A stretch of 64,000 nucleotides of DNA from Macrotrachela quadricornifera (GCA_022393335.1 JAJEKB010020522.1:75890-139889); one strand, 5' to 3'. Positions 24,548 to 34,737 are shown, numbered from the stretch's first letter. The notes: generated from the sequence alone by a model not told the origin. Numbers and translations: made by a program.

Positions 24548-24747
24548 ATTGATATTGTTGATGGTGCATTAATTCTAATTGTATTTATTACTCTTCGAAC
24601 ATTTCGAAAAAATTTTTGTGCATTTTATTATTTTATTGGTTTATTAATATTATTATTATTAGTGAACTTGGAATAAATTGGCTTAATATGTTTTTATTTT
24701 ATTGTAAATTTAATCTATTTAATTTTGAAATATGTGTTTGGTAACAA
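24548..24747 (+). pseudogene. GPCR fragment (TM1 to TM3 region), truncated at a repeat
   Basis: One frame reads DGALILIVFITLRTFRKNFC then AFYYFIGLLILL, the TM1/loop-1 signature of bdelloid orphan receptors (..LRTFRKN.CAFY..). A second frame then gives LGINWLNMFLFYCKFNLF, the matching stretch before TM3 (W...LFYCKFR). The frame change and the missing TM2 sequence show an internal deletion. The fragment stops exactly where the Helitron-like repeat begins (24748), which suggests the insertion or rearrangement that truncated it. Confidence 0.7.
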
Positions 24748-25900
24748 TCTATATATATAAAGAAGAATGTCTGTCTGTCTGTCTGTTCGCTATGCATTCA
24801 AAGACCGTACGAGCAAACGAGCTGAAAATTTCCAGAAATCTTCTATAGACCCAGGGAAAGGTCGACATACACTTTTTTTCGAAGAAAAATTAATGCTATA
24901 CTTGCTACAGGCTATCTATGTAACTGACCAATAGGATTCCAGTATCTATATATATAAAGAAGAATGTTTGTCTGCTTGTCTGTTCGCTATGCATTCAGTC
25001 CCTGTAAAAGCTATGATTACCAAACTTTCCACGATGCTTCTCTAGGTCCCAGAGAGGGTCGACGTAGGGTTAGAATGGTCACTTGGGCGTGGGATGTGAG
25101 TGAAATCTCACCCAGATAGTCGTGTAATAGCGAACGTTACCAAACTTTTTAGGGTGCTTTTCTGAGTCTAGAGGTTGCTTTGAAGAGTACTTTGACCAGT
25201 AATAAGAGTAGGGTGGGGTAGTGTGAATGAAATTTCATCCAAGTTATAAGAGGATGAAATTTGCGTCAATTTTCCAGAAAATTAATGAATTTGTTATGAT
25301 TCTAGGATTAATAGTTTTGTATCGATAATTCTTTGGTCTAAATGTGAAAGTCGAAAGCTTCTAATAGGTTATAAGAGAAAAATGTATATGAGTGTTTCCT
25401 TGATTGACAACGATGATGTATCTATTTGTTCTCTACGATTCACAAAAACAACGTATTTGTTCTTCTTTCTGACTCACAACGATGACGTATCTATATTTAT
25501 AAAGAAAAATATTTGTCTATTCGCTATGCATTCAGCCTCTGTGATAGCTAGCGTCAGAAAAACTTTATACACTACTTCCTTAGCTCCTGAGGAAAGTCGA
25601 CGTGGGATTGGAACCACCAAACGGGGTGCGCGGAAAGGGCTGGGTGAAATTTTATCTTGATTAATACAGATCGAGATTCTGATGAGTCTGTTCGCTATTT
25701 ATTTGGTCATCGTGACAGATAGCATCACGGAACTATCTGCATCAGTTCCTTGAATGCTGAGGAAAGTCTGGAGAGTGATTGGAGGTGAGAAAGGGAGGCG
25801 TGTGTGAAACTTCATCCAACCCGTAAGAGACCGTGATCTTACTCACTTTCTAATCAAATGACGCAGTTCAATGCAATTTTGAGAGTGAGAATGTCAGCTT
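24748..25900 (+). repeat. Repeated Helitron-like 5' ends
   Basis: Starts of the form TCTATATATATAAAGAAGAA, followed by TCTG/TTTG repeats and a TCTGTTCGCTATGCATTCA block, occur at 24748, 24945 and, more diverged, 25490; a partial one is near 25690. Each of the first three follows an A. Helitrons typically start with TC after A and often begin TCTATATA. The units share GGGTCGACGTAG-type blocks and TGAATGAAATTTCATCC. No CTRR end with a hairpin was confirmed, so this is a candidate. Confidence 0.55.
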
Positions 25901-25906
25901 GAGTTC

Positions 25907-26212
25907 GATGAGAAGAGTCCTGTTGAAGATACCCCATGCACTGTGGGAAAAGCTCTGTAGCAGAGGTTCCAGGTATGGTGAAAAAAGTCCTGTGGAAGAG
26001 GTATCACGCACGGCGAGAAGAGTCTAATGACGAACATCTAACGCATAGCAGGAACAATCCTATTAAAGATGCGTGACTCATGCCGGTAAAAGTCCTGTCC
26101 AAGAGGTTTCAGGTGTGACGCGAAAAGTTCTGTTGCAGATAGCTCACCCACAGCGGGGAACAGTCCTTTAGAAGATGTGTTATGTGCAGCAGAAAAGTTC
26201 GGATGGAAGATG
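25907..26212. repeat. Degenerate 35-bp minisatellite, about nine copies
   Basis: Consecutive units of 35-36 bases have the pattern GAGAAGAGTCCTGTTGAAGA, then a variable TGYCTCACGCAC-like half. All copies are diverged, which implies age. The period is not a multiple of three, and no frame stays open in a meaningful way. It directly follows the Helitron-like repeats and abuts a broken coding fragment. Confidence 0.75.
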
Positions 26213-26616
26213 TAAAAATTTAACCATATTCTCTTTTCATCGGATACCTCCGCTAGTATATAATGAAAAGATATTTTATCAAGATATTGTTCTTCACTAA
26301 TTGTTTCATTTTTAAATGCATTGAATAAATCCAAGAGTTTTATTGAAATAGTTTTTTCATCAACAATCTAAAATATAAGATAAAGAATTTAGCCAATGGC
26401 AAAGAACGTAAGAATAAACTATAAGCGACCATCAAAATTACTTCTTTCTTGTAGAAGTAAATAAATAAAATATGAATTTATACTGTTATATAGTACTCGT
26501 CGCGGATTATCTAGCAGTATATAAAACAATTCGAAAAGCACTTGTATAGAAGACGATATATGTGGAACAATGTTTCCAAGTTTTTTTGCAAACAGCTGTA
26601 TCTGCCTGTTAGCAAA
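26213..26616 (-). pseudogene. Unidentified coding fragment in two pieces
   Basis: Minus-strand pieces look like real protein. One (26616 to about 26420) includes LFAKKLGNIVPHISSSIQVL and LDNPRRVLYNSINSYFIYLL. The other (about 26370 to 26213) includes IVDEKTISIKLLDLFNAFKN and SEEQYLDKISFHYILAEVSD. A TTTTAG acceptor precedes the second piece, but no phase-compatible donor ends the first. The C-terminal side is cut off by the minisatellite. I do not recognise the family. Confidence 0.45.
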
Positions 26617-26914
26617 TCGTTCTGTTGAAGATCATCCTCGATGGCTAACTTCGTGAATGAGGGAATGAATCATGGTATATTGAAAAGAAATCAGAGCTAT
26701 ATATATGTCACGTGCGAACAAAAACAATAACGGAAACACCCTCAATGAACAAATGACCGAAAAGAAAAAATTCATATGTGAATAGAAGAAGGATGATCAT
26801 AATCAACCTATAATACTGTCCTATTCTTTGTGCAAATTATTCGTCGTACTTTCTCTTTTTTGATATGGAAAAAAGAAATATATTAAAGCATAGTAATGGA
26901 AATAGGAAAAGTTT

Positions 26915-27355
26915 CTAGGATTGACCAGACAACTTTTTGGCTGTCGCAACTGTTTGATCCATTGCTTTGAGAACTCTGGATTGTGGTATATTCCAGGGAA
27001 TTCGTTCACCCTTCTTGTTTTCACTGTAATACTCGAAGACCTGCTCGTCTTTGTGAAATTTATTAACATGGACTTCGTCTTGGTCGACGAGGGCACCTTT
27101 AATTTCACCCTTTTCTTTGTCCAAATAAATATCTTCATTGAGTTGTGTATCATCTATTTTCATTTCACGATAGAGATGCGTCGGTGAACGATCGATTGTT
27201 TTGACATCCTTGACTGGAAGGTAATTACTCGTATTGTACATTTTATCGACCATGGCAGCCCAAATAGAATCGTAAGGTAAAGATACTGTGTAAGGTGATC
27301 GATAACCCATACCAACGAGTTTTTCACTTGAATCAGTCATTTTTATAAGTTTCAA
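26915..27355 (-). CDS. Small single-exon protein, possibly SRPBCC/START-like fold
   Basis: A 146-codon gene without introns (141 codons if the internal Met of MTDSSEK, at 27340, is used). It is hydrophilic and has no signal peptide or membrane segment. Recognisable pieces are PYTVSLPYDSIWAAMVDKMY, HLYREMKIDD, EDIYLDKEKGEIKGALVD, VFEYYSENKKGERIPWNIP and a C-terminal helix VLKAMDQTVATAKKL. Two-strand/helix-grip spacing, a long C-terminal helix and total size resemble the SRPBCC (Bet v1-like) fold that binds hydrophobic ligands, but this is inference. The absence of introns beside a bacterial-type pseudogene (27.8 kb) makes horizontal acquisition possible but unproven. The frame is intact in a region otherwise full of dead sequence. 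Confidence 0.6.
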   Translation of the reverse strand: MKLIKMTDSSEKLVGMGYRSPYTVSLPYDSIWAAMVDKMYNTSNYLPVKDVKTIDRSPTHLYREMKIDDTQLNEDIYLDKEKGEIKGALVDQDEVHVNKFHKDEQVFEYYSENKKGERIPWNIPQSRVLKAMDQTVATAKKLSGQS

Positions 27356-27796
27356 CTGTGTATTTGCTAATGCGATCCTTTTCTTACCGTGTTATCAACT
27401 CGTTCTATATATAGTTTTTTTTCGCCCTATCAGTATGAAAAATAAACTTTTGTCATGATTCATCAAAATCACTCATGTTGAAAGAGCGAATTATAGAACA
27501 GAAAAATAGCATGCTGCTCTATGATCGTGTTAGAGCGCGTCATCTATCATTTCCTGATCTCTTTTATCATCCTATTGACACTGATAAGAATTAAGAAAAA
27601 CAAGACAAAAGCAAAGACAAAGTATATAATGGACGGGCCATTACCCATTACAATGGTCTCTAAGGATAAATTACATTAAAATTTTTAACCAAAAATCAGA
27701 CTAGAAAGTGTGGAATACGAATATAGATTGATCTTTTCGATTATCATCTTTTTTAAATTAGTGATCAAAATAGAAAAATATATTCGCTTGAATACT

Positions 27797-28302
27797 TTAT
27801 TCGTCGATCATAGTGACGGAGCTGTATAGAATGGTCGTACACATAATAGTCAGTTCGTTTGGCATTCTTGATGAGTCGATTATTTTGCAATTGAACGTAT
27901 ATGTAACATATTTACATGCATGATCAGTTGCAGGAATTAAATGAACATGTCGTTTATGTGATTCGTTCATCATCAGTGAAGTAAGAATAAAATCAATAGA
28001 AGTAGTTGTTGTAGCACAGATTATATTCCATACTTTTGCTATTCTTAAAAGAGCATGAACATCAGCATTATACGGATGAGAATCCAAAGGATCAATTAGA
28101 AAAAATAAAATATCGAGTTCTTGATTAGCTATCATTGCTCCTAGTTGTTGATCACCTTCTAATGGACCACTTCCAAACTTAGTTACTGTTAAGTTAGAAC
28201 ATCACGATGTTGTTTAAGACATTCAATAAGTTCAGTCTTCTTATTATTATGCGCCACAAGTGCTATTCATTTACAGTTAGACATTACAATATCTTCTGTC
28301 AT
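27797..28302 (-). pseudogene. mgsA: Methylglyoxal synthase, bacterial type, decayed
   Basis: The bacterial enzyme converts dihydroxyacetone phosphate to methylglyoxal and phosphate. The start at 28302 reads MTEDIVMSNCK, an in-frame TGA, then IALVAHNNKKTELIECL (the N-terminal AxVAHD..K motif). About 15 codons containing the phosphate-binding TGTTG loop are missing, with a frame change. The next frame gives TVTKFGSGPLEGDQQLGAMI, then DILFFLIDPLDSHPY, ADVHALLRIAKVWNI and TSIDFIL, all diagnostic of MgsA. The GDQQ aspartate and the ADV aspartate remain, but the catalytic His of the usual PHD.DV stretch is Tyr. The stop, deletion, frameshift and active-site loss make it non-functional. Animals generally lack this family, so I infer horizontal transfer followed by decay. 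Confidence 0.85.
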
Positions 28303-28448
28303 TTTGGTGAAATAAGCAAAAATTTTCTAATGATTTATAACGAAAATCACGAGTATTTATATGGATAGAATTGTTTTTCCCAATTGATTAATCTTTTTTT
28401 TTAGATAAGTAAAAAAAAATATACAATTCTTCAACCCCAAGAGAAAGG

Positions 28449-29221
28449 ACTGAGTTCGGGGTACCCATGTACTGAGAAAGTTTCAGCAGGGTACTCGATA
28501 TGAGTACTTCGAAAATTTTCAGTAATTATACTGATATAGGTACTGCACTGGCTACCCATAAGAGTATGTTCACTGTACAAGGTACTTGTATGGGTGCCCA
28601 CAACTGTAATTTTACTGAGAAAGTCCCTTTAGGGTACCCGAGGTTTGTCGTGTTCTGCATAGCAACTGTTCATTCGCTGTATTCTTTTGTACATACGGCT
28701 CTATATACACAATTCCACAAAATCTAAGAAATTAATTTATTTTCATAGAATGATTTTAGATTACTTCCTGACTAGTTATTAGTCAAGAACATGTCGATCT
28801 TGATCATCAATTAAGATCAGACTACCTTCAAGTGGTCTCATAGAGATCCGACCAACTCAAGCTTGATCAGATCTACAAATTTGACCTATTTGAGTTTGAG
28901 ATTTGAAAAAATTAATAGAAATAAAATCGAAAAAATGAATTAAATTGCTTTGAAAAAACAAAATGAAAAAAAAGTAAAAGGTTAGATTCGATCATGAACA
29001 CACTGCAATTTTGGTGACAAGGTACCTGGAAATACTGTAGAAGAGTATCTAATTAAGTATCTAATCAGCACCCTCAAGTATTTATTTACTAGATGTTTTC
29101 CAGGAGGGTACCTGTCTAAGTACCTAATAGGTACCTGAAAGTACTTTAGGTACTTTAGTACCCATCGAGAACCTGTGACATACTAGTAACAGGGTACGTT
29201 TTTAGGTACCCTGCACTCAGT
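28449..29221. mobile_element. Candidate 0.77-kb GTAC-rich terminal-inverted-repeat element
   Basis: The left end ACTGAGTTCGGGGTACC is matched in inverse by GGTACCCTGCACTCAGT at the right end (15 of 17 bases). Between them GTAC-containing words (GGTACC, AGGTACTT, GGGTACCC) recur densely, especially at both ends. It has no transposase. Flanking target-site duplication is not clear, so the family is unassigned. Confidence 0.55.
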
Positions 29222-29821
29222 ACATTCACATGGGACGTCATCACATCCTCCCACATCTCTATCAACTATTATACATATGCAGAGGTGTATATTGTCACCG
29301 TATGACAAAACAAAAATTATTGTAACAATTTGATTCTAACAACAAATTATACATTACATATATTTGAAATAACGTTATTCAGAATCTATGAGCAATCGAC
29401 GGAAGTATGATAATAGAATTTTAAAAAAATACTTATTGATGTATTTATGTCATATCTTCAGTAGAAATTTTCCAACTGTTATTTCAACATCCAAAAGATG
29501 TCGGTTGTTCTCTTTCAAGTTAACAAATAATGAATCATTCAAATAATAATATACATTGTATAATCAAACATTTTCAGACATAATATAAAAACAGATGCTT
29601 ATATATAACTTTTTTTTTGAAAGAGAATCATATACGTAAATTCTATTATCATCAGTACTAAAGATAATCAAATCTTTGTTCATAATCATTGGTAATTTTC
29701 GATTATCATTTGAATAATTACCTGTATTTATACAAGAACACACATGAAGTTTTTAGAAAATAAAATTCATAGTAACAATGATAAAAAAATTAAAAAAAAA
29801 TGATATTTACTAATTATTAAT
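29222..29821. other. Intergenic, no gene recognised
   Basis: AT-rich sequence between the GTAC-rich element and the first piece of the LINE relic. No coding stretch or repeat was recognised. Confidence 0.4.
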
Positions 29822-29928
29822 ATTAAGTCAGCTAGCCACATATAGTACAATTTGTCGACCTATTGATTTTCAATCGCTTACTTGCTATACACCGCTGTCT
29901 ACAAGAAACTGTGAGGACTAGAGATACC
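29822..29928 (+). mobile_element. LINE reverse transcriptase relic, 5' piece before the hAT insertion
   Basis: The plus strand preserves traces of a non-LTR reverse transcriptase: an IKSA..TxWYN-like stretch (family pattern D.KSAFD.VW.N) near 29822, and codons that join, after removal of the hAT element and one target-site copy, into KKL.GLEIPHELLKMIVS across the insertion. Stops and frame changes are present. The reading across the junction is the main support. Alone, this piece would be too short to call. Confidence 0.5.
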
Positions 29929-30959
29929 CAGGGGCGGCGGAGCCCTTAGGCTTGGGGAGGCTCAAGCCTCCCCTAAAAACGAGTTAGGGAGGCTTGGGGA
30001 GGCTCAAATATTTGAAAAATTTTTACAGATCTCATTCTGGCTTTATTTTTTGCCACTGGTAACTATTTGAACAAGTATTACTTGATTTTTATAAAAAGCT
30101 TATGTTCAGTCCGATGTTAGACGACAAACATTTATAACTGTATTAATTTCGACACGTCTTCACATATTACTACTAGCGATGTTTTGATGAAGAGGATAGT
30201 CAACGCGTTAAACACATCGATGGTACTCGGCGTATTTTTATCTTTTACTTAAACTTTTATCATCATTCTAACTTCATTGCTTTAAGATTTTGAACTGATA
30301 GTCGGTAATCTTTGCTTTGTGTTTTATGGGAAGGACATTGCAACGAGTTCCGTTTTCTGTTACTTTTTCACATTAACTCGAATATTCTTCTTCTTATTGT
30401 TATTATTGTTAAATATATATATTTAGAACAATTTCATTCACATACGTTTCGAAAGCATCAGCTTTCTTCAGTGTGTTGAATTCAAAACAGAACAACAAAA
30501 TTACAAGTGCACAATTTGGTATGTACATGTCTTTTTTTTAATCTTTTCTTGCAATACTGGTGCAGAAGATGAACTATAACCTGTCTTGTCTAATTGACCG
30601 TCTTGTTTGTTTCTTCATTCATCCCGCTATTATAGGAAAAGATAAAAGAAAAAAGGAAAAGCACAAGTATATATATATGTCACAGGCAAAATTCAACTTT
30701 TAAGCAAAATTCAGCTTGGACAAAATTTGTTTTTAATGAGGCGCGAAACTACGAAATGATTTGTATATTAATAAATGTGATTTTTGTAACAAACATTTTG
30801 AATGCATTGACATTGTAAAACGATATTGGAAAATATTTTTATAAACAAGCAGTCATTCATTGTTTCAGTCGAACTAGTACCTCTTGCTAAGTATAAAGTG
30901 AAAATTTAACTTACGGTTCTATTCACTTTTCGTTTTTTTGGTCGGTGAATAGATTTCAG

Positions 30960-31620
30960 TTGAGATCACTGATGAACTCTACATTATCCTAGGCTTCAAC
31001 AGATTTTAATAGAAAACACCGGCAATCTCTACAACTTCCTAAACTTGAATAGATTTTAATAAAGAGTACTGACGATCTCTAGGTTCGAAATTATTCAACA
31101 TTTTCCAACCCTCTGCTCTATATGTATAATAGATTTTCAGTAATGATAGTTAGTTTGAAATAGATTAAAAACACTCTTCACAATCTCTGCTTGTCTTACA
31201 ACTACCTGCTCTAAAGATTATAAGAATAAAGTTATCATAGCAACTGTTGCGAAACAGACTATAAGAATAGATTTAAAATCTTAATCATTAAATCCTTCCT
31301 TCTTCTTTTGGTCGGAAGATAATTTCTATAGATGTAAGTAAGATGAATGTGTTTCGATCAGATGATCAAAACTATCAATATTTTCTTTAGAACAGACACA
31401 ATCGCAATCTTAAAAAAGTCTTTTATTCTTTTTTGGTCTAGACAGAAAAACTATAGAATCTTAAATTAAAAAAAACTATCAAATAAACTCGTGCACTCTG
31501 TAACTTCTTAAACTAGATTATATTTGAATAGGAGAACATTAGTGAACTCTACAACTTCCTATAGTTCAACTGAAATCAATATATATCGTTAGCGAACTCT
31601 AAATTTCGATATGAAGAGTG
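30960..31620. repeat. Degenerate repeats inside the hAT element
   Basis: Diverged units combine AATAGATTTTAATAGA-like and GATCTCTACAACTTCCTAAA-like blocks, recurring roughly every 50-60 bases, with later copies more scattered. Such internal repeats may be transposase-binding sites, but that is inference. Confidence 0.5.
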
Positions 31621-31668
31621 CATTATGATACAAAACAAAATCAAATTTTCAATTCATGAATAATCAAG

Positions 31669-32054
31669 CAGAGGTGCACGGGGCACGGGACAGTAGATCT
31701 ACGGGGCTGGGCGGGTGAGCGATGAAAAAACCTCTTGTAAACAGAGTTGTGTTCATTTTTTTCGAAATCTCAACAAATACGTCCCTCTCAACTTGTGTAA
31801 ACGCCAAGCGAGTGGTGTATTTGCTCAAGGAAGATGAAATCTCAGCAACTACCATGACTAAATCAGTTTATACATCATAAAAATGCAAAATTACCAAAAT
31901 TTATAAAGTCATATAATGTCATAACGGGACGGAGCGGGGCACAGGGCGGGGTTTCTTTTTAAAAAATTCTCGGCGCTCTGCGGGTCACGGGACTAGATGA
32001 TCACGGACCGAGGCGGTGCGGGGGGTGTTAAAAACTGTGCCCCGTGCAGCTCTG
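31669..32054. mobile_element. Second hAT-like MITE nested in the larger hAT element
   Basis: A 386-bp GC-rich element. The left end CAGAGGTGCACGGGGCAC is matched in inverse by the right end (one mismatch over 18). It is flanked by an 8-bp duplication with one mismatch (taatcaag at 31661-31668, taatcgag at 32055-32062). The termini begin CAGAG like the MITE at 2251-2445, but the interiors differ. There is no coding capacity. Confidence 0.85.
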
Positions 32055-32401
32055 TAATCGAGATATTTTTAATTTTTTTTTAATGAAATGAAAGTTAAAA
32101 CACTTGATTTAATTTTGCTTGAAAGCTCGACTTTGACTGACACATATATATGGCTTTTTTATTTTCTTTAGTCAAGGTTTAAGTCTTTTTTGCTTATGTT
32201 GATGATTAATTAATAAATTTTGCTAGTGCAATAGAACTTTTGATCATTTTCCAAGCATATAAATGGGTGAATGCAGTAATGTGTCTAAAAGTTGTAGCGG
32301 AGCAATTGAAAGCCTCTCTACCTCTTTCAATATTGTTTTTACATTTCTGTTCGGAAAATTTTTTGAGCCTCCCCTAAATTGAAATCGTTCCGCCGCCCCT
32401 G

Positions 32402-32996
32402 GAGATACCTCATGAGTTATTGAAAATGATAGTATCGTGATCAACAGATAGGAAGGGGTATGTTTTATATAGCGAAAAAATCTCTGATATCTTTGATGTA
32501 AACGTAAGACTTCCTCAAGGAAGTAGTCTCAGTCCATATTTATTTATCGTCTTTCATAATCTAGTTTAATGTCTTGGAGCGCATTTTTGGACACATTTTT
32601 CCAGACGATTTATGTGTAATGATAAAACCACCATTTGAAACTAAACTAAAACTTATGATCAATTACTTGGAATATGAAGCTACGCGAGTGTTTGATCAAA
32701 TATATAGGCACTCAAGGAAGTGGAAACAACCTATAAACATTTCGAAAGCCATAAGGCAAGTATTCTATACACAGTTTAAAAAACCAAGAGTTACTATAAC
32801 TATGAATGGTCAAACACTTGAAACAGTTGATGATTTCAAATATTTAGATTTTATCTGAACAAGTAATTTCTCATTGATACGTACGCTTGATGGATGTATA
32901 GGTAACATCTACAAATCTCGGAAAATTTAGGTGGTTAAGATCAAAACCATTTATCTTTACTAAAACACTTAGACAATACTTTTTTCTCTCGACTGT
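32402..32996 (+). mobile_element. LINE (non-LTR retrotransposon) reverse transcriptase relic, 3' piece
   Basis: Broken frames encode, in order, DRKGYVLYSEKISDIFDVNV, RLPQGSSLSPYLFIVFH (the PQGS..SP motif), FGHIFPDDLCVMIKPP (the catalytic box, FADD changed to FPDD), KWKQPINISKAIRQVF, TMNGQTLETVDDFKYLDFI (the K.LG-type motif), then LDGCIGNIYKS and KFRWLRSKPFIFTKTLRQYF. Stops after VFHNLV and FI, and shifts between pieces, show it is dead. Endonuclease and ORF1 were not found. The first bases (32402-32409) are one copy of the hAT target-site duplication. Confidence 0.85.
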
Positions 32997-33764
32997 AGTG
33001 AGGATCATATAAAAAAAATAGTTTGTTCATTTGTTTGTGGGTTTGTATCAGGACTAAAGGTCAAAAAAACATCCTCTTAGAAAGCTGCAAGACCACACTA
33101 TAAAGATGCCCATAGGTTCTCAAGTTCTATATTAGGAGGGCACCCTTAGGTCGTTAAGTGCTCTACGATAATTGTGTCGATAGATCTTGATGTACTATGT
33201 GGTGGAGGTATCCATAGTTCCTCTCCATGGATATTGCTGAGGTACCCTTAAGTATTCAAGTCCGCAAGTAGGGGAACACCACTGGATGCTGAAGTCCAAT
33301 ATAGTAGGTAAAACTGTACGCACTGGGTTGGGACGTTATGCAAATTGATCGGAATATTATAGTGGAGTATATTAGGACATATTGAAGAATGGATTGCCTC
33401 ACCTCAGATTCTGTGATTAAGAAATACGTATCGAAATGGTAGAAAACTTGGTGCAGTGGCGAGACGTAGTTGATCATCTGCATGCACGTTATTGGTTTGT
33501 GAACAGTTTGATGAGCATCAATCCTTGGTGAATTAATTTTACCTCATAAGGTACAGATAACGGTTGGATTTAAGTCGGAAGAGTTTGATTGTTTTCGTTT
33601 TATACCTAATTATGAGAATGATAAAAGTATAGAAACTGATACAGATGCAAATATTTGCTATTATCAATAGTTGTCTCGATAAAGTGGAATAGCATATAAG
33701 TACTTCTAATCCTTCAGCAGAGGGCTGAGCGAGTCACAGCGACGAGCACTACTTGTTTTAAAGA
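32997..33764. repeat. Dispersed repeat edge and unassigned repeat sequence after the LINE
   Basis: A CTCGACTGTAG..GAGGATCATAT block, also at about 18179, ends the recognisable reverse transcriptase. The following 650 bases are less AT-rich, with recurring TTCAAGTYC, GGTATCC and GGTACCC words. A GGCTGAGCGAGTCACAGCGA stretch near 33722 resembles 19480-19525. No protein was recognised. Confidence 0.45.
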
Positions 33765-34337
33765 GAGGATCCACCAGAAGACCACTTATCATAGACATAG
33801 GTTATTGTAGAAAAAAATTTAGATTTTGATGGTATGATTCAAAAGCGATCGAAAAGTTATTATGAAAACTAAAATATTACTTCATTCTAATTGATCTATA
33901 AGAATTGTTAAGGATCACAATTCTTCGAATTTTCAAATCATATCTTAAAAATGGACTTTTCATCGATGCTCGCCGTATTTTGCAGTGTTTTCCTTCTTCA
34001 TTCCACGGTTCGAGCTGCAGCATATTTCAAACGATAGAGAAATGTTCTCTTTACAAAACAGCCGATTTCTTTTATAGAAAAGGAATTAAATTTAAAAATG
34101 AAGATGCAATTACAAGTGGACATTTTTCAGTACCATGCATGATTGTATTATCAAACTAAGCAATTCCATCTTGAATTTTTAATATGTTCTAGCTCTGATC
34201 ATGGTGCATCATTTAGTATGTTGTCTCTTGTAAATTTTTACCAGAAGATTATACAATCTTGTCCTTATAAAAGAATGAACATGCCATTTTCTGACGTCAT
34301 ATATGTTATTTTGACAGGTAATTAGTTAATTTGAATC
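33765..34337 (+). repeat. Dispersed repeat, copy B, ending at the assembly gap
   Basis: It is similar throughout to 16955-17550, from the 'agaagaccacttatcataga' stretch to 'ttttgacaggtaattagtta'. The copy runs straight into the N-gap, so its true end is not visible. An 84-codon open frame (33905-34159) lies inside but is not conserved in copy A's frame. Confidence 0.65.
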
Positions 34338-34737
34338 NNNNNNNNNNNNNNNNNNNNNNNNNNNNNNNNNNNNNNNNNNNNNNNNNNNNNNNNNNNNNNN
34401 NNNNNNNNNNNNNNNNNNNNNNNNNNNNNNNNNNNNNNNNNNNNNNNNNNNNNNNNNNNNNNNNNNNNNNNNNNNNNNNNNNNNNNNNNNNNNNNNNNNN
34501 NNNNNNNNNNNNNNNNNNNNNNNNNNNNNNNNNNNNNNNNNNNNNNNNNNNNNNNNNNNNNNNNNNNNNNNNNNNNNNNNNNNNNNNNNNNNNNNNNNNN
34601 NNNNNNNNNNNNNNNNNNNNNNNNNNNNNNNNNNNNNNNNNNNNNNNNNNNNNNNNNNNNNNNNNNNNNNNNNNNNNNNNNNNNNNNNNNNNNNNNNNNN
34701 NNNNNNNNNNNNNNNNNNNNNNNNNNNNNNNNNNNNN
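34338..34737. other. Assembly gap, 400 N
   Basis: Exactly 400 unspecified bases. The round number suggests an estimated or placeholder scaffold gap. It lies at the end of a dispersed repeat, a common reason for assembly breaks. Any translation across it is meaningless. Confidence 0.99.

Larger units (their letters stand above)
29929..32401. mobile_element. hAT-type element with perfect 8-bp target-site duplication
   Basis: The 2473-bp element has terminal inverted repeats CAGGGGCGGCGGA (13 of 13) and shared subterminal GGGGAGGCTCAAA motifs. It is flanked by an exact 8-bp duplication gagatacc (29921-29928 and 32402-32409), as expected for hAT. No intact transposase is visible; the interior has only broken frames, so it is non-autonomous or decayed. 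It interrupts a LINE reverse transcriptase and contains a second hAT-like element (31669-32054). Without that, its length would be about 2.08 kb. Confidence 0.88.

Noticed and set aside
25907..26212. Considered as a CRISPR array
   Set aside because: The units are contiguous 35-mers diverged along their whole length, with no conserved repeat/variable spacer alternation, in a eukaryotic context.
26821..27187. Alternative frames on both strands over the SRPBCC-like gene
   Set aside because: They are shadows. The chosen frame has balanced composition and covers the full interval.
31664..31855. 63-codon minus frame overlapping the nested MITE
   Set aside because: It begins in the MITE terminal repeat and crosses into the outer element, so it is a chance frame.
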